A stretch of 64,000 nt of DNA from Tupaia tana (GCA_026018925.1 JAKSZU010000013.1:78729791-78793790); one strand, 5' to 3'. Counted from the stretch's first letter, positions 9,211-19,864 are shown. The notes: generated by a model from the letters alone, not told the origin. Program-made: numbers and translations.

Positions 9211-10320
9211 AGTTTCATCTATTTATTTTTAAATATGGCACTGGCTGCCATAGTTGCCTACCAATAATCTCTAAGGCTTCCTATGATGAAGTGATGAAGT
9301 AATCCAGAAGAGTTTTCAGCCATTTCTGAGAATTGGCTTCTATGTGGACAAAAGAATTCCTAAGGTCTGACTTTGAGAACCAAATGTTTCTTTTAGCATG
9401 GAAGTAGATTAGGTTAGCTTCTTATTTTCTCAGAACCCCAGGGCTTGGAGCAGGTGGAGTGTGACTTTCAGTCTGAAACTGAAAAGTGCCTTCTTTATTC
9501 ACCAGCCATATCTGGAGGAATCAATCACTTGATTGACAGAGCCCCTAATGACCTGGTGCTTTTTGTAGCATAATAGTACTGCAGGTGTCTTCAAAAGGAT
9601 GTTTCAGATAGGACAGTGAGCCCCCTTCCTTGGTAAATCATACTTGACCATGCACAAATAAGATCTTTGTTTAGCCTGGGGAGTGTGTTTAAAAATCTGC
9701 TATCTCCACTTGAAGGTACTACTGTCTCAGACAGTTCTATTTTTCTTTTTGACAGTAGACACTTTTTTCTCTACATAAAATCTTTTTCTTTCTTTTTTCT
9801 TTTCCCCTTTGCCTGCAATAGGTAATAGTTTAAGAATGTCACTTCATTCTAACAGACAAGGCTTGTTTCTAGCTTCTGCTGCTTTGCCGATTAGGAAATG
9901 AAGTTTTATAGACCTGGTTCTGGCCTAGAGAAAAGCTGTGGTCTCCTGGAAGTGGTGATTGGTTCAAAGGAATCTGAATTGAGCTCCTATTTCTGTAGCA
10001 TAAAAATAGAATATTCATGAACACAGTCACATGGTGGATAGAAACCAATAAAAGAATAGTGATGGACAGATATGAGTATACTGAATTAATAACCTCCACT
10101 CTTTTCTGGGAAGAAGCAATAAAAGGTTAAAATGAATAGTTTAACTCTTAAGAAAAAGGTAATTTCCTCCTTCACATGTACTTCCTTCTTCTCTTCCTCA
10201 CTCGACTCTTCCAGTTTCCTTTCCTCCTCTATTTCCTATTTTTAGTGTGCCAGTAAACCATAGATTATATGTGTGGATAGATATATACCCATGTCTTTCT
10301 GTTTACCCATATCCATCTAG
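9211..10320. other. Unassigned single-copy sequence
   Basis: No repeat family or exon recognised. A pyrimidine-rich run lies near 9740-9810 and another near 10170-10230. Short open frames here have no domain or family resemblance. Confidence 0.45.
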
Positions 10321-10329
10321 ATCTCTATA

Positions 10330-10725
10330 TAGAAGCAAATGTTCTTTGACTTTCAAGGAGGTTATGTCCCAAGAAACCCATCATCAATTTCAAGATATTG
10401 TAAGTCAAAAATGGGTATTTGTAGTTAAAATTGAGATAAAAACACAAATCATAATATCCTGAAAACCCTGGAAATACAGGACACTATAGAGTTTCAATTG
10501 CTTGCCTGGGAGATCACACACTAAGTGGGAGCTGTGGCTTGCTGCTACTGCCCAACATTTCATTGGATTGTACCCCCCTAGCCCAGGAAAAGATCACAAT
10601 CCCATGTGTAAATTATGGTTTCTACTCAATGCATATTGCTTTCTCACCATTGTAAGGTCAAAAAAAAAAAAAAAATCACAAGTCGAATCATCACAAGTCA
10701 GGGACCATCTGCACATACAAAACAT
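10330..10725 (+). mobile_element. Tigger-like DNA transposon remnant
   Basis: The start TTTGACTTTCAAGGAGGTTA and the end block (GGTTTCTACTCAATGCATAT, then CAAGTCAGGGACCATCTG) match my recollection of non-autonomous pogo/Tigger elements, which are moved by a Tc1/mariner-type transposase. The middle is shortened and a 15-A run lies near 10659. No coding capacity. Confidence 0.65.
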
Positions 10726-11234
10726 CTTTTTATTTTTTTTTTATAAATAGGCAGATGTGAATCTCGTTTATCCAAATAACGCATTGTGAACATTAGAGGT
10801 TGGAATCATCACTAAACACTGGTTGGGTGCAGAATTAAAGAGGAATGTTGCAGAAACATGAATGAGTCTTCATCTAGAAATAGTATGATTATGAATGATA
10901 TCTTTTTATAAAAAAATATTGTCTTGTTTAGGTCCTATCTTCCTCCAAAAATTAATTTTATGTCCCTTAAAAAATATATATATATACACCATAATATCAT
11001 CAAAATATAATTAATAAAAGTCCTATAGAAGATAAAAACTATAAGGAAAACATAATAAAACAATACAGTTAACTGTGCATGTCATATATATGCATACATA
11101 TAAAATCACAATGACTTATGTACTCCTTTTTAACAGGATAAAGTAAGCACAGCAGTTCTATAGTAAAGGAAATATTTTACCTGTGCTAATTTTTAAAAAG
11201 AAATTTAATATATTCATATAGTCATACATATTTA
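10726..11234. other. Unassigned AT-rich sequence
   Basis: Nothing recognised beyond short TA runs near 10975-10986. Confidence 0.45.
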
Positions 11235-11410
11235 TAAAACTCTTCGAAAACTCTCGCTTTTGCTTACTGACTAACAAATCTATAAGTTTGTCTAATTTTA
11301 CAAATGAATAGATTGAAGCTAAGAAAAATATGATTTTGTGACTAGTAAATTACAGACCAGGAGCTCTGCCTGTCGGTTTTAACTCCAAATCTTGTGCTTG
11401 TTTCATGTCA
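11235..11410 (-). mobile_element. MIR fragment
   Basis: Antisense MIR signature: AATTTTACAAATGAATAGAT, then GTGACTAGTAAATTACAGACCAGG. MIRs are ancient tRNA-derived SINEs, over 100 million years old. Confidence 0.55.
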
Positions 11411-11704
11411 CCACGTCGGGCATATTGGCCATGATAATGGATGCTGTTTTCAACAGTGCATTTATTGAAGATGCAGGAATGGAGACAGCATATGACTATT
11501 TCCTGTATTGACCTTGGTTAAAAGCTGAGGGCATAGAGGTTAAAGCAAAACTCATTGAGTGACTTGCTATTTGGGGATAATTTACTGAAGTCTAGGTATT
11601 TTGCTTTCCAATCATTTAAATTTATGTGAGTTTAAGGCTTTGGAATAACTGAAAGAATGGAAGCAAAATGTGTCCCTTAGACTAAAAATCTCATTATTAT
11701 TTTC

Positions 11705-12070
11705 TTGATTGGAAATTGTATCAGTGAGGGTCTCAGCAGGAAACAGATGGCACTGTTCAAACTAGGTAATTGAAGTGAGTTTAATAAAGGGACTACTTAC
11801 AAAGGAGTGAGTAGAATCTGCAAAGGCAGTGCAAGACTTCCAAAGGGAATCGGTCAAGAAGTAGCACTTCTACATGAAGGAGCTAGAAGAGTAAGTTCCC
11901 TGATAAACTCCCCACTATCCTGCTGGGCCTCCCATTCAAACTCAAGAGCAACACAGTGGATATGGGAGCCCTTAGACATATCCCATACAGGTCAGTGTCC
12001 TAGGGTACAGAGCAGGGTGGAAGAAAGTGAAGAATGGGTCTGGAAGTGTATACCAGCACAAAAAATAATG
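11705..12070 (+). repeat. Old interspersed repeat, family unidentified
   Basis: TCAGTGAGGGTCTCAGCAGG, GGGACTACTTACAAAGG and the end block AGAATGGGTCTGGAAGTG recall a common old mammalian repeat that I cannot name. The short open frame inside is incidental. Confidence 0.45.
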
Positions 12071-12185
12071 GATTGAAGTTGATACCAGGATGAATTCTCT
12101 AGAAGAGGAAAACAGGAAAGAAATTTGTTAAATGTTAACCAAAGAAGACCTATCTGCTCTGGTTGATGGCTAGGATGGTGCTAGT

Positions 12186-12222
12186 GTAGATTACGGTAAA
12201 AACAAACAAACAAACAAAAAAA
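12186..12222. repeat. (AAAC)n simple repeat
   Basis: An (AAAC)n-type run with A-rich edges. No element body is attached that I can identify. Confidence 0.75.
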
Positions 12223-12234
12223 GTGTAACAAAAT

Positions 12235-12425
12235 TTTTCTTAAATACTGGTTATGTTCCAGGTACCAAGTAGCTTGTTTCCCATAGATTGGCTCAATTAA
12301 TTCTTGCAGTAATAACATTGGATATCATCATTATCACTTTATAGATAAAAAATTAAGATTCAGAGAGGTTAAATAATTTATGCCACAAAATAGCTAGTAA
12401 ATAGCAAATCTGAGGTTTTAATACA
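12235..12425 (-). mobile_element. MIR
   Basis: Antisense core: TATGTTCCAGGTACCAAGTA, CACTTTATAGATAAAAAATT and AGATTCAGAGAGGTTAAATA. Well-preserved block order for an old MIR. Confidence 0.65.
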
Positions 12426-12584
12426 TTTTTTTTTACATCAGGCCCCATAGGGAAGTGTTCTATCCCCCCCCCCCACCTTATGCACACATGTGCCCTCTGC
12501 CATAAAATAAAAACACGGTATGTTAGAAACTGTATTTTATGTAACTGTATGTAATAATACATAACTACAGTATTATAGTATGTT

Positions 12585-12800
12585 CTGTAAAAGAATCCTT
12601 ATTTTCAGGAATATTTAATAAACTAATGAAATAAAACGATGTCTGGGATTTGGTTTAAAATGATGTCAAGGTTTGGGGGTTAAAGTTATGGGAAGGAAGG
12701 TTGATTGAGATTAGGTCTGAATTGATAGTTGTTGAAGATGGGCAATGTGTATGTGGGGGTTCATTGTAATTCTCTTTAAATACACACATACACACATATT
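12585..12800 (+). mobile_element. L1 3' end
   Basis: GATGTCTGGGATTTGGTTTA, GATTGATAGTTGTTGAAGAT and GTGGGGGTTCATTGTAATTC are the typical 3' UTR phrases of old L1M subfamilies. 5'-truncated; followed by a TACACACA-rich tail. Confidence 0.8.
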
Positions 12801-12814
12801 TGAACTATTACATA

Positions 12815-13060
12815 ACACTTAAAAAATGTTTCAATAGATGGGATTACTAAATTCCACATATGGGTGGTTTTAAAAGTTATATAATTTAAGAAAATAAAAT
12901 TAAATGCAAATAGCTTTACCAAGTTGCCAATTAAAACTATATGTTCACAGGTTCTTTCGTAGGTAATAGGTATGAATCTTGGTCTATAAACTCCGATGTG
13001 TAACTAATAGAAGTTTTTCAAAAATTTTCTGAAACCTACTCTAGGTTCCATATAAAAGTT
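12815..13060 (-). mobile_element. Possible antisense L1 fragment
   Basis: Phrases such as GGATTACTAAATTCCACATA and ACCAAGTTGCCAATTAAA resemble the antisense 3' part of L1 ORF2. Weak; it might be single-copy. Confidence 0.35.
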
Positions 13061-13064
13061 TTAT

Positions 13065-13830
13065 TTCCTCGGCAGTGTGGATATGTGGAAATTTACACTC
13101 AGCTGATTGAGGATTACCCTTCCTTTCAGTTCAGGAGTTTTCATATGGCTGTGGTCTGAGATGAGGGGGCATCTGGGCTTCAGAGTCATCTGTTCATGCT
13201 GACATCTGTTGACACATCCAGCATGCTATCTGATCTTTGCTCTTGAGTCAACATGGGTCACCAGTCCTGAAACCGCCTTTAGGTCTAGCTTTTTTCCAGC
13301 TGATAATTGGGTCTCCCTCTTGGGTATGAATGAATCCCTCTGCCCGCACCAGGCTATGGAGAATTTTGTGAGGCTCTCCAAACCAAATACACAGGACAAT
13401 CATTACTTCTTCAAGGTTGACGTGAAACACACATCTTCTCAGCTCTTGCATTCCACAGGCATATCTGAGGTCTATATTATTCTTTCTACTACTGGCTCAA
13501 AGCCCCACACAGAGTCAGTGATGTCAGAGCATGGGGCATTTTCTAGGCACCTTCCGATGTCTATTACACCTATCTTTTCCTCTAATCATCTTCTCATCCT
13601 CAGCCTAGGAGCTCTGTTCTATTCTCAGCAGCAGGAAGCCCTCTTCAGAGTCATACTTTTACTGAATCCTGAGTTCTTTCTGTTTCCCCAACAAGTGGCC
13701 TTTCAAAACTCAAAAGCCAGAAGAAGATTCTTCTTTTATCTCCTTGTTGCCAACAACCCCTTCTCAACGAGAATGAATGAACTGCTCAAATAGGAAGCTA
13801 GGGAAGGAGAATGGAGGTGAGGGGCACAAC
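13065..13830. other. Unassigned sequence with a chance 194-codon frame
   Basis: A plus-strand frame at 13209-13793 is open for 194 codons. I see no known motif, no signal or membrane segment, no Kozak-type start (AACATCTGTTGACACATCC context precedes it) and no poly(A) signal. Composition is pyrimidine-rich, which depletes stops. I read it as chance, or as an unrecognised old repeat. Confidence 0.5.
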
Positions 13831-13834
13831 ACTA

Positions 13835-13995
13835 AAATATTCAAACAAGCTCTATGTGGCAAGTACTACTCTGAGTGCTTTATATATACTAATTTACCTA
13901 ATCCTCATGACAACCCTATTAAGTGTATATAATTAATAAGTGCTTGAACTAGAATTCCAATCCAAGTAGTTAGCCTCTAGATCTGTGCTTTCTAA
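13835..13995 (-). mobile_element. MIR
   Basis: CTATGTGGCAAGTACTACTC, CTAATCCTCATGACAACCC and AAGTGCTTGAACTAGAATTC follow the antisense MIR order. Confidence 0.65.
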
Positions 13996-14279
13996 ACCAT
14001 GAAGAAAGATATGTGGGTAAAAGATTGAATCCATTTGAAAGTTCTAGTCCAAGTCTTGTTTGCATGTATGTTCTTTCTTTTGGTAATCACCAGAAATATA
14101 AAACTAGCTGCCTTTTTAAAAATTTTTTCTTCTTCATCTGTATGCAATTTAGAGTGTGCAAGAAGGAAGGAACTAAATATTTATCAAAGTCTCAAATATA
14201 CCTCGGTATAGCACTGGAATGTAATATTAAATTTTCCTTTTTTTTTTTTTTTTTTTAAATGAAGATACTAACTTTTAGT

Positions 14280-15910
14280 TTAACTGAAGCTCTGATGGAC
14301 CCACAATGGGGGAGAGGAAAAACTGAAGCGAACTCAAGGCCATCTGATCGACCACGGTTGGGCTTATTCCACTGCCACGAAAGAGGGTTTAACTGTGTTT
14401 TGACCTGGAATTGAAGGTGGACAGTTGCAAGGCCCCTATGAACATCCGGCCTTGCCAGGGGAGGGGAGACTCAGGCTTTGGGTCTGTCAAGCAGATACCT
14501 TTTCACCAGCTGTGACTCTGCTTGCCTTTACGCAACATTAATGAAAAGGCTAGCGCAGTAACAGATGGAACACACTTGAACCTTCCAATCAGGGTTCTTC
14601 GATCCCCTTTGGCTCCTCTCTGCACTGTGCATCATCTGCATTAAAAAGCCCAGTGGATCTTTTCAGCTGCTTCCCGTCAGCCCACATAACGTCCTTTCTG
14701 ACACTCCTCTGGGAGAGCCCCATGTCATGCAATAACAGACTGAGGAGGGTGCAAATAATTAGAACTTACATTGTCAACTCACAGTTTCCAAAATCAGTCA
14801 CACACACAAAAAAATGCCTCAGCCTGACATATGATGCACAGTGCCAGTTTATGGAAATAAATGACCTAAACTGCTTATTTTTTGGTAAAAGTTGATAGCA
14901 TGTTTTATGTGTTCCAATCACTCATTTTTACAGAAGCAGAGGCATTAACATTGATTAAAATTAATTCTTCAGAGCCAGTGTCAGTTAACTTTGGTTGTTC
15001 ATAGAGTATCATTCATTCAGCTCTTTTTCCTCTCTTCCTACTACCTGCTCTATTAAAGATAGATTTAATTTAAGAACTAATTTGCGGCCATTTTAAAATA
15101 AAAACACTCAGCTATATAAGCTCTCTGTGAGTAAGAAATGGTTATTTAGAAATGACTGTACATTGCAAACTTGCTGTAAGAATCCTAAATTAATGCATAG
15201 CAAACACACACACCCAGACACATACACCTTGACTGAGGTTAAACTACTCTCCTCCCCTTCCTGTCATAATAGCTTAACATAATGATAGTGCTGTCATTAT
15301 AAATATTTGGAAGCCTCTGCATCTTGATAATTGATGGATTCTGAATGTTGGAGAACGCAGAGAAAAAAAATTTAAAGCAGCACTAGCATCATGTTCAAAG
15401 CGTCTCCTTGGATTTTCAGAATGAAAACCAGAACCAACCACTATTTCTTAAGAAATGATTGGGAAGAGAGAGAGAGAGGCAAATACACTCAGTCCTCTGT
15501 TATTTGCTAGGTCTTCTTCTGGCAAATTGAAAATGGTACCTCCCCTTCGTGAATCTGACGCCCTCCAGATGCTTGGCCCGGATGCCATACACCTGCTCAG
15601 CGTCAGCCGGAACCCACCGGAGCATATGGCAGCTCACATATTGCCTCATCCAGGGATGGATGGGGAATGCTGGTCACCTGGGCGCTGTTTTCAAGTGGTG
15701 TGACAGCAGCTGCGGGAAGCCCAGAGAATGACAGGCTCTCATTGCTCTTCTTACTAGTGGGAAAGAAGAGTGAGCAGAACAGAAGGGAGATGTTTTCATA
15801 TACCCAGCAGCTACGACTTGAATCTCCTGTAAAAGAACACACCACTTGCTGGCTTCATCCACAGTGAGCAGGTGCGATGGAAGGGAAACCCTGACCTTTT
15901 TTTTAATTTA
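14280..15910. other. Repeat-poor block with retained CpGs (possible conserved non-coding region)
   Basis: For about 1.6 kb I recognise no repeat. About ten CpGs lie in 14300-14700 and another cluster in 15540-15720, well above the neighbouring AT-rich DNA, where CpG is rare. A short TA-rich patch (TATATAAGCTCTCTGTG, about 15113) and AT-rich homeodomain-type strings (TTATAAATATTTGG, CTTGATAATTGATGG) lie between. The short open frames here are not recognised. It may be a regulatory element or an unannotated exon; this rests on composition only. Confidence 0.35.
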
Positions 15911-15914
15911 AAAT

Positions 15915-16410
15915 TGCAATTATCTTAGGAAAGATTATGGCACCTAATGATGTCCATGTCCTAATCCCTGGAACCTGAAGACATATTACCTTATATGGCA
16001 AGGGAGATTTAGGGAGCAGATGGAATAAAAGTTACTAGTCATCTGACCTCAAAACAGGGAGAGTATCTTGGATCAGCTGGGTGGTCTTTTATGATCACCA
16101 GGGTCCTTACGTCTGGAATGGGAAGCAGGAAAAGAGGTCAGTGATGCTATGGGAGAAAAATTTAACTTTGAAGGTAGAGGAAGGAGGCCACAAGTCATGC
16201 AACGCAGACAGTCTCCAGACGCTGCAAAGGGGAAGAAAAGGATCCTCCCTGAGAATCTCCAGACAAGAACACAACCTACTTTTAGCCCCATGAAACCCAT
16301 TTGGGACTTTTAAACTACAGAAACTATGATCATGTGTTTTGCTTTAAACCACTAGGTCTGTTAACTTTTCACAGCAGTAATAAGAAACTAGTTAGTACTC
16401 GTTATTAACT
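15915..16410 (+). mobile_element. MLT1-type LTR (ERVL-MaLR fossil)
   Basis: GATGTCCATGTCCTAATCCC, TTACCTTATATGGCAAGGG, GTCCTTACGTCTGG and TTTAAACCACTAGGTCTGTT follow the order of an MLT1 LTR. A solitary, old, degraded copy with no internal region seen. Age: around or before the placental radiation. Confidence 0.78.
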
Positions 16411-16429
16411 GTTGACTTGTTAAGTGATG

Positions 16430-16625
16430 GCTTGAATCTGTGGTTGTCATCCTTAGAATACATTAGAATCAGCTAAGAGGACTTAAAAGTCTTCATGTTG
16501 GAACATATCTCATACCAATCATATCAGAATCTCTGGGCATGGGACCCAGGAACCAGAAAATTTATAAATTTATCAGGTGATCCCCATATATAGCCAACAT
16601 TGGGAAGCAATGATTTAGTGGGTAG
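16430..16625 (+). mobile_element. MER20 (hAT-Charlie)
   Basis: GTGGTTGTCATCCTTAGAAT, ATCAGAATCTCTGGGCATGG and TCAGGTGATCCCCATATATA match the MER20 layout, a non-autonomous hAT transposon about 200 bp long. Near full length and diverged. Confidence 0.72.
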
Positions 16626-16719
16626 AATGACCAATGTTTGGGTTCAAAGCCCATTTTTAGCATTTCAGGATTGAGCTGGACTAAGGTCACCTACACATTA
16701 GACATGCACATACACATTT

Positions 16720-16985
16720 TTTAAAAATTTTAATTCTTTTTAGGTTTTTGCCATAGGGCATATGCACTCACCAAAGAGAGACAGAAGCAGTGAGAGGAAA
16801 AGTAAGAAATCACCCTCTGTGGAGATAGCCATACCACAATGCCTTCTCCTTTATTTTCCTCCTGGGATTTTGGGCACATATGCACACATGCCCAGCATAA
16901 TTTTCAAGCTGCCGGGTCCAGGACTAGAATTGTGGTTGGCCGTGTGGGAGCCCAGTGCCTTAACTGCCATACCACCTGCTGGCCC
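16720..16985 (-). mobile_element. Family A SINE, older copy
   Basis: Antisense order retained: GTTTTTGCCATAGGGCATAT, AGAAATCACCCTCTG, GGATTTTGGGCACATATGC and ending CCATACCACCTGCTGGCCCC. CpGs are mostly decayed. Confidence 0.85.
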
Positions 16986-17077
16986 CCACATAGGTGTTTA
17001 TTACAGGTATATATTTATATTTCTATATTCAATATAAATTCATGTATGTACATAAAAACAACTCCTGTGTAAAACGA

Positions 17078-17156
17078 GCAGTTGTATTGTCAAAAAAATC
17101 ACTTTTTTTTCTATTTTTCTATGTAAAAATGCATCATGACTTTTCCAACAACCCCA
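17078..17156 (-). mobile_element. Palindromic mariner-like MITE, copy 1
   Basis: Inverted ends TTGTATTGTCAAAAAAATCA and TGGGGTTGTTGGAAAAGTCA (minus strand) enclose a short AT-rich hairpin. TA follows the right end, the mariner target site. It shares GGAAAAGTCATGA with copies at 40087 and 60853. Too short to encode anything, so it would be mobilised by a transposase elsewhere. Confidence 0.65.
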
Positions 17157-17159
17157 TAT

Positions 17160-17445
17160 ATAAAAAATCTTACACATAGTAAATACATATAATAGAAGTT
17201 ATTTTGACATAAACGAGTATTTGAAAGCTACTGAAGACACTGAAAAATCCTATGGTAACATTAAAAACAAATATTTTTGGCTTCCTGTTTTTTGAGGAGT
17301 GGGGCCCAGGAATTCCAAAGTTTGCTCTATTATAGAAGCCATCCTTGAACTTATGTCAGATCACTGGTACCTTGAGAAAAACAAGATTACTTTATGAAGG
17401 TTTTTGTTTGTTTGTTTGAAATATTAGCACTCTAGCCAGTCCTCC
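17160..17445. other. Unassigned sequence
   Basis: Nothing recognised. Confidence 0.4.
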
Positions 17446-17449
17446 TCCT

Positions 17450-17600
17450 TACTTGTTTTCTGCACTTTCTTATTAATTTGCAAGCTCAGAGTGTAGGCCA
17501 TGACTTCAGGCAATTTCTTTAACCTTGTCTTGAGCTTCATTTCCACGGTAGTAGAACAGGGACCATGAGTCTCCTTTTTCACATCCATAGCTGTTAAGAA
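17450..17600 (+). mobile_element. Possible MIR fragment
   Basis: ATGACTTCAGGCAATTTCTT and TTGAGCTTCATTTCCACGG fit the sense MIR core loosely. Confidence 0.38.
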
Positions 17601-17639
17601 GATTAACAAGAGCGAGTGTATTTAATACAATCTTGCCTA

Positions 17640-17985
17640 TAATCATTACTTGGTAAATGGTATTTTTATAGTGATAAGTGTTGAGTCCAAATCTAGCAAA
17701 TGGAGTAAAAGAGTAAAGTCAAAAGTCAGGTTGTGAGAATAGAAGAGAATGAATTACTCTTGGCTTTGGTTCAGAGAGATGTCCATCATTTTACAGGTGC
17801 CCAGCTGGTGTGGCCGCCCTGGGCACAGCTGCGTGGGAACTCTTTCTGCTGAACACCAGTCACTGGGTAAAGCCTGGTCAGCTTTACTGACATTTACAAG
17901 TGCAACAAGCAACTCTACGACCAAATAATACAAGTGTTTGTGGTTATGCCTCCCAGCTTAATAGTTAATCCCTAAAGGCAGGGGT
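17640..17985. other. Unassigned sequence with a GC-richer patch
   Basis: The patch at 17795-17880 (GTGTGGCCGCCCTGGGCACA) is GC-rich for this window and retains CpGs. No repeat or exon is recognised. Confidence 0.4.
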
Positions 17986-17990
17986 ATGGC

Positions 17991-18003
17991 TCTCCATTGC
18001 TAA

Positions 18004-18048
<45 letters not shown>

Positions 18049-18312
18049 AGAGGTTTTTGCTATAGGGCACATATGCTTGCCAGAAAGACAGAGAGAGAAA
18101 GAGAGACAGAAAGTGAGAAGTCACCCCCTGGAGGGGTGGCCACGCCGCAATCCCTTCTGCTCCATTCTCCTCTCAGGAAATTGGGCACGCAAGCACACGC
18201 ACCTGGCGTGAGTTTAAGCCACTGGGTCCAGGATTCAAACTGCAGCCTACCACATGGTAGTCCAGCGACATAGCCATTACGCTACCTGCTGATCCCTCTC
18301 CATTGTTTATCT
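17991..18312 (-). mobile_element. Family A SINE with a 42-nt poly(T)
   Basis: A T tract at 18006-18047, the antisense 3' block GCTATAGGGCACATATGC, the CCCCTGGAGGGG core, GAAATTGGGCACGCAAGCAC and the tRNA head ending CTACCTGCTGATCCC. Flanks TCTCCATTGCTAATCT and TCTCCATTGTTTATCT look like a slightly diverged 16-bp target duplication. Confidence 0.88.
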
Positions 18313-18379
18313 TCTAATTTCCTAACTCAGTATGAGTACAAGGTAAGCCTTTCAATTACTGTAAGGGCCATGGTTCTCA

Positions 18380-18500
18380 AAAACAGGGGTACTGGGCTGA
18401 AGTTCCAGCCGTAGGACTAGTACATGGGGGAGCCCAGGCTCACTGTTTGATCTTGGCTAAGTCATTGGCCTTTCTTCAGTAGATCTGTTTAACGGTAAGG
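18380..18500 (+). mobile_element. MIR fragment
   Basis: GTTTGATCTTGGCTAAGTCA and TTGGCCTTTCTTCAGTAGAT match the sense MIR core. Confidence 0.5.
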
Positions 18501-18658
18501 GAGTGGCTGAGCAGTATCCTGTTCATAGTGCCTCTCTCACGGGGGTTGTGTCTGAAATATGTGAGACCAAGGGTGAATATTTTTCTGTAAACTTGAAAAA
18601 AAGTACCATAACTTCTTGGGGTTCAAAGAAGAAAAAGCTTACACCTGGTCAAGGAAAT

Positions 18659-18692
18659 GGAAAAGTTCTTGCTGAAACCGCCCAATGAAAAA

Positions 18693-18747
<55 letters not shown>

Positions 18748-18761
18748 AGGAAAGTTATTCA
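18659..18761 (+). repeat. 49-nt pure poly(A) with a very short leader
   Basis: A49 at 18698-18746 is preceded by about 27 bp (GCTGAAACCGCCCAATG...) and flanked by similar strings, GGAAAAGTTCTT (18659) and GGAAAGTTATTC (18749). This may be a severely 5'-truncated retrocopy whose source I cannot name. The SINE that follows starts after it, so the A tract is not that SINE's tail. Confidence 0.5.
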
Positions 18762-18765
18762 AGAG

Positions 18766-18970
18766 ACCAGCAGGTGACATGGTGGTTAAGGCACTGGACT
18801 TCCACATGACCAACTGCAGTTCTAGTCCTGGACCCAAAATCCCAGGAGGAGAATGGAAGAGAATGGATTGTGGTGTGACCATCCTCGTTGTGATTTCTCA
18901 CTTTCCCTCTCACTGTCTCTCTCTGATAAGTGCAAATGCCTTATGGCAAAAACCTAAATAAATAAATTAA
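18766..18970 (+). mobile_element. Family A-like SINE lacking the middle block
   Basis: The tRNA head (CAGGTGACATGGTGGTTAAG) passes directly to CCCAAAATCCCAGGAGGAGA and the 3' pyrimidine part, skipping the ~45-bp GGTGGCTTAAAACTCACGC segment. The tail is AAATAAATAAATTA. Internal deletion or a short subfamily. Confidence 0.82.
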
Positions 18971-19039
18971 AGTTCAGGATTCAGACTCCTATTTTTCTGG
19001 TGGAATTGGTAGAATTATGTTAATGATGCAGATGGGTCA

Positions 19040-19190
19040 AAGGTCGTAGGCTGTGAAACTACTCAGGCCTGGCTCAAATCCTAACATATCTACTTACTAT
19101 AGGTGAAACCTTAGCCATGACACTAACTCTCAGTGTCCTTTTCTACGAATGAAAGTGATCCTCTTGATACGGCAGGACTATTTTGAAATT
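19040..19190 (+). mobile_element. MIR
   Basis: CAGGCCTGGCTCAAATCC, TACTTACTATAGGTGAAACC and TCAGTGTCCTTTTCTACG are sense MIR blocks. Confidence 0.55.
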
Positions 19191-19429
19191 TCACTGCATG
19201 CCTCTGACAAGGCCTGCAGTGTGTTATGTGAAAAGCCTGTTTCCTCAGACCCTTTTCTGGATGTCTCTCAAGAAACCACTTGTTTATAGAACAGACAAGA
19301 ATTGAAGCCTTTTCTTGGCTAAAAGACAATAATCATTTATTGATGTTATAATGTTTAAAGACTTATTTATGATGATATGTTTTTACATCTAATACATTTA
19401 ACTGTATTTATTATATGTTATACATGTAT

Positions 19430-19640
19430 AGTATGGTCACGCATCACCTATATTTCAGCCAGCTCTGGCTGCATATGTGATGGTGATCCCATGAGATTAT
19501 AAGTGATACTATAGAGTCTGAATGAGTAGTCGCCCTATACCATCTAGATTTGTGTACGTATACTCTGATTCCACAATACAGAATCACAGTAATGATGCAT
19601 TTCTCAGAACATATTCCTGTTGTTAAGCAATGTGAGTATA
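19430..19640 (+). mobile_element. Tigger-like DNA transposon remnant
   Basis: GTGATGGTGATCCCATGAGA, CCCTATACCATCTAGATTTG and GCATTTCTCAGAACATATTC, then GTTGTTAAGCAATG, follow a non-autonomous Tigger consensus as I remember it. It lies between AT-rich single-copy DNA. Confidence 0.7.
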
Positions 19641-19746
19641 TTATAAACATATATGTTACATATCCTATATATAACATGTACATATAAACACTGATACATA
19701 TATACACACATTCCTGTAGTGAAAAATTAAACAGTACCAAAAAACT

Positions 19747-19778
19747 GAAAGCTTTATCAATCTTCTTTTTAGAGGTAG

Positions 19779-19818
<40 letters not shown>

Positions 19819-19830
19819 CTTTCATCAGAA
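19747..19830. repeat. Head-to-head poly(T)/poly(A) insert
   Basis: After CTTTTTAGAGGTAG comes T12 (19779-19790) directly joined to A27 (19791-19817). AAAGCTTTATCA and AAAGCTTTCATCA flank it. TTTTTAGAGGT resembles the antisense 3' edge of a family A SINE, so this may be an aborted or inverted SINE insertion with almost no body. Confidence 0.5.
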
Positions 19831-19864
19831 AAATATGAGCCAAACTTTTGTCCTATCTGATTTC

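Noticed and set aside
12464-12500. SINE fragment at the C-run followed by a GCACACATGTGCCC-type block
   Set aside because: Too short to separate from chance similarity to the family A 3' block.
13209-13793. 194-codon open frame as a protein-coding gene
   Set aside because: No domain, no splice or poly(A) context and a weak start context. The C/T-rich composition reduces stop codons, and no homologue is recognised.
14653-15867. Exons in the CpG-retaining block
   Set aside because: Several frames of 60-82 codons overlap on both strands, with no donor/acceptor pairs in phase and no recognised motif. Kept only as possible conserved non-coding DNA.
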